From the NCBI RefSeq assembly GCF_042680125.1, contig NZ_JBHTNY010000063.1: a DNA stretch of 30,639 nt; one strand, written 5' to 3'. Below, in pieces: positions 30,600 through 30,639 of this stretch. Source of the stretch: Robinsoniella peoriensis (lineage in GTDB: Bacteria > Bacillota > Clostridia > Lachnospirales > Lachnospiraceae). Below the pieces are notes generated by a model that made no database searches, was not told where the DNA came from, and was given only the letters and a program-made list of their open reading frames with translations. The translations under genes were made by a program, and so were the position numbers. Each line of letters starts with the position of its first letter. Position 1 is the first letter of the stretch.

Positions 30600-30639
30600 A
30601 ACTGGTATTTTCTAACCTTTCCGAAGCGCTTTTTGGCGG
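30557..30639 (+). other. Possible partial ORF running off the window
   Basis: From ATG at 30557 an open frame (Met-Gly-Val-Gly-Asn-Trp-His-Gly-Leu...) continues to the window end without a stop. Its first part lies in the terminal repeat, and the left copy holds the same frame. No clear ribosome binding site is seen, so it could be a repeat rather than a gene. Confidence 0.25.

Noticed and set aside
1..30639. Treating the terminal inverted repeats as ends of a 30-kb transposon or integrative element.
   Set aside because: No transposase, integrase or target duplication is visible, and the interior is ordinary housekeeping chromosome (leuS, secDF, recJ, nfo, rqcH). Dispersed repeats at contig ends explain it better.

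Overview
The window looks like a chromosomal stretch from a low-to-moderate GC gut Clostridia, most likely Lachnospiraceae. The evidence is the strong AGGAGG ribosome binding sites, TTGACA/TATAAT promoters, a T-box ahead of leuS, a SCIFF peptide with its radical SAM maturase beside a fused secDF, and many short intrinsic terminators. I see no rRNA, tRNA, phage or transposase gene. The two extreme ends carry a near-identical repeat of about 76 nt, in opposite and outward-facing orientation. The simplest reading is that this is a complete assembly contig that broke at two copies of a dispersed genomic repeat.

Layout. 1-4124: a carbohydrate operon on +, with a strong promoter, a DUF4867 cupin-like protein, an L-fucose-isomerase-fold aldose isomerase and a xylulokinase, closed by a terminator. 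4188-7020: three HAD phosphatases (one Gph-like, two Cof-type in tandem) and a small acidic protein. Each Cof gene is preceded by the same two-inverted-repeat leader, and the repeats differ by compensating changes. 7026-8847: a TraX-like membrane protein (-) and a TIM-barrel sugar-phosphate isomerase/epimerase-like protein (+). 9005-10117 (-): a secreted trigger-factor/FKBP-like lipoprotein. 10261-16759 (+): scfA (47-aa SCIFF precursor, easily missed), scfB, secDF, recJ and nfo. 16838-18430: a membrane-anchored protein of unknown function.

18481-20144 is an AT-rich accessory pocket. It holds a small zinc-ribbon protein, an orphan CRISPR array (8 repeats of 30 nt, 7 spacers, no cas genes in the window) with a recognisable leader promoter and a degenerate last repeat, an apparently gene-less promoter with a 12-bp direct repeat, and then the leucine T-box. 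20161-22572 is leuS. 22797-23993 is a secreted PIG-L deacetylase with cell-wall-binding repeats. 24224-26465 is a polar amino-acid ABC transporter (binding lipoprotein, permease, ATPase) behind a possible attenuator. 26641-28744 (-) is rqcH followed by a TIGR04076 protein. 28992-30470 (+) is a WYL regulator and a GyrI-like effector-binding protein.

Connections. The pentose module should deliver ketopentose phosphate to the pentose phosphate pathway. The scfA-scfB-secDF order couples a modified peptide, its maturase and a Sec accessory. recJ and nfo are adjacent repair nucleases. leuS is controlled by leucyl-tRNA charging. Several gene starts were set by ribosome-binding-site spacing rather than by the longest open frame: 246, 14147, 22797, 25722, 28744, 4989 and 30003.
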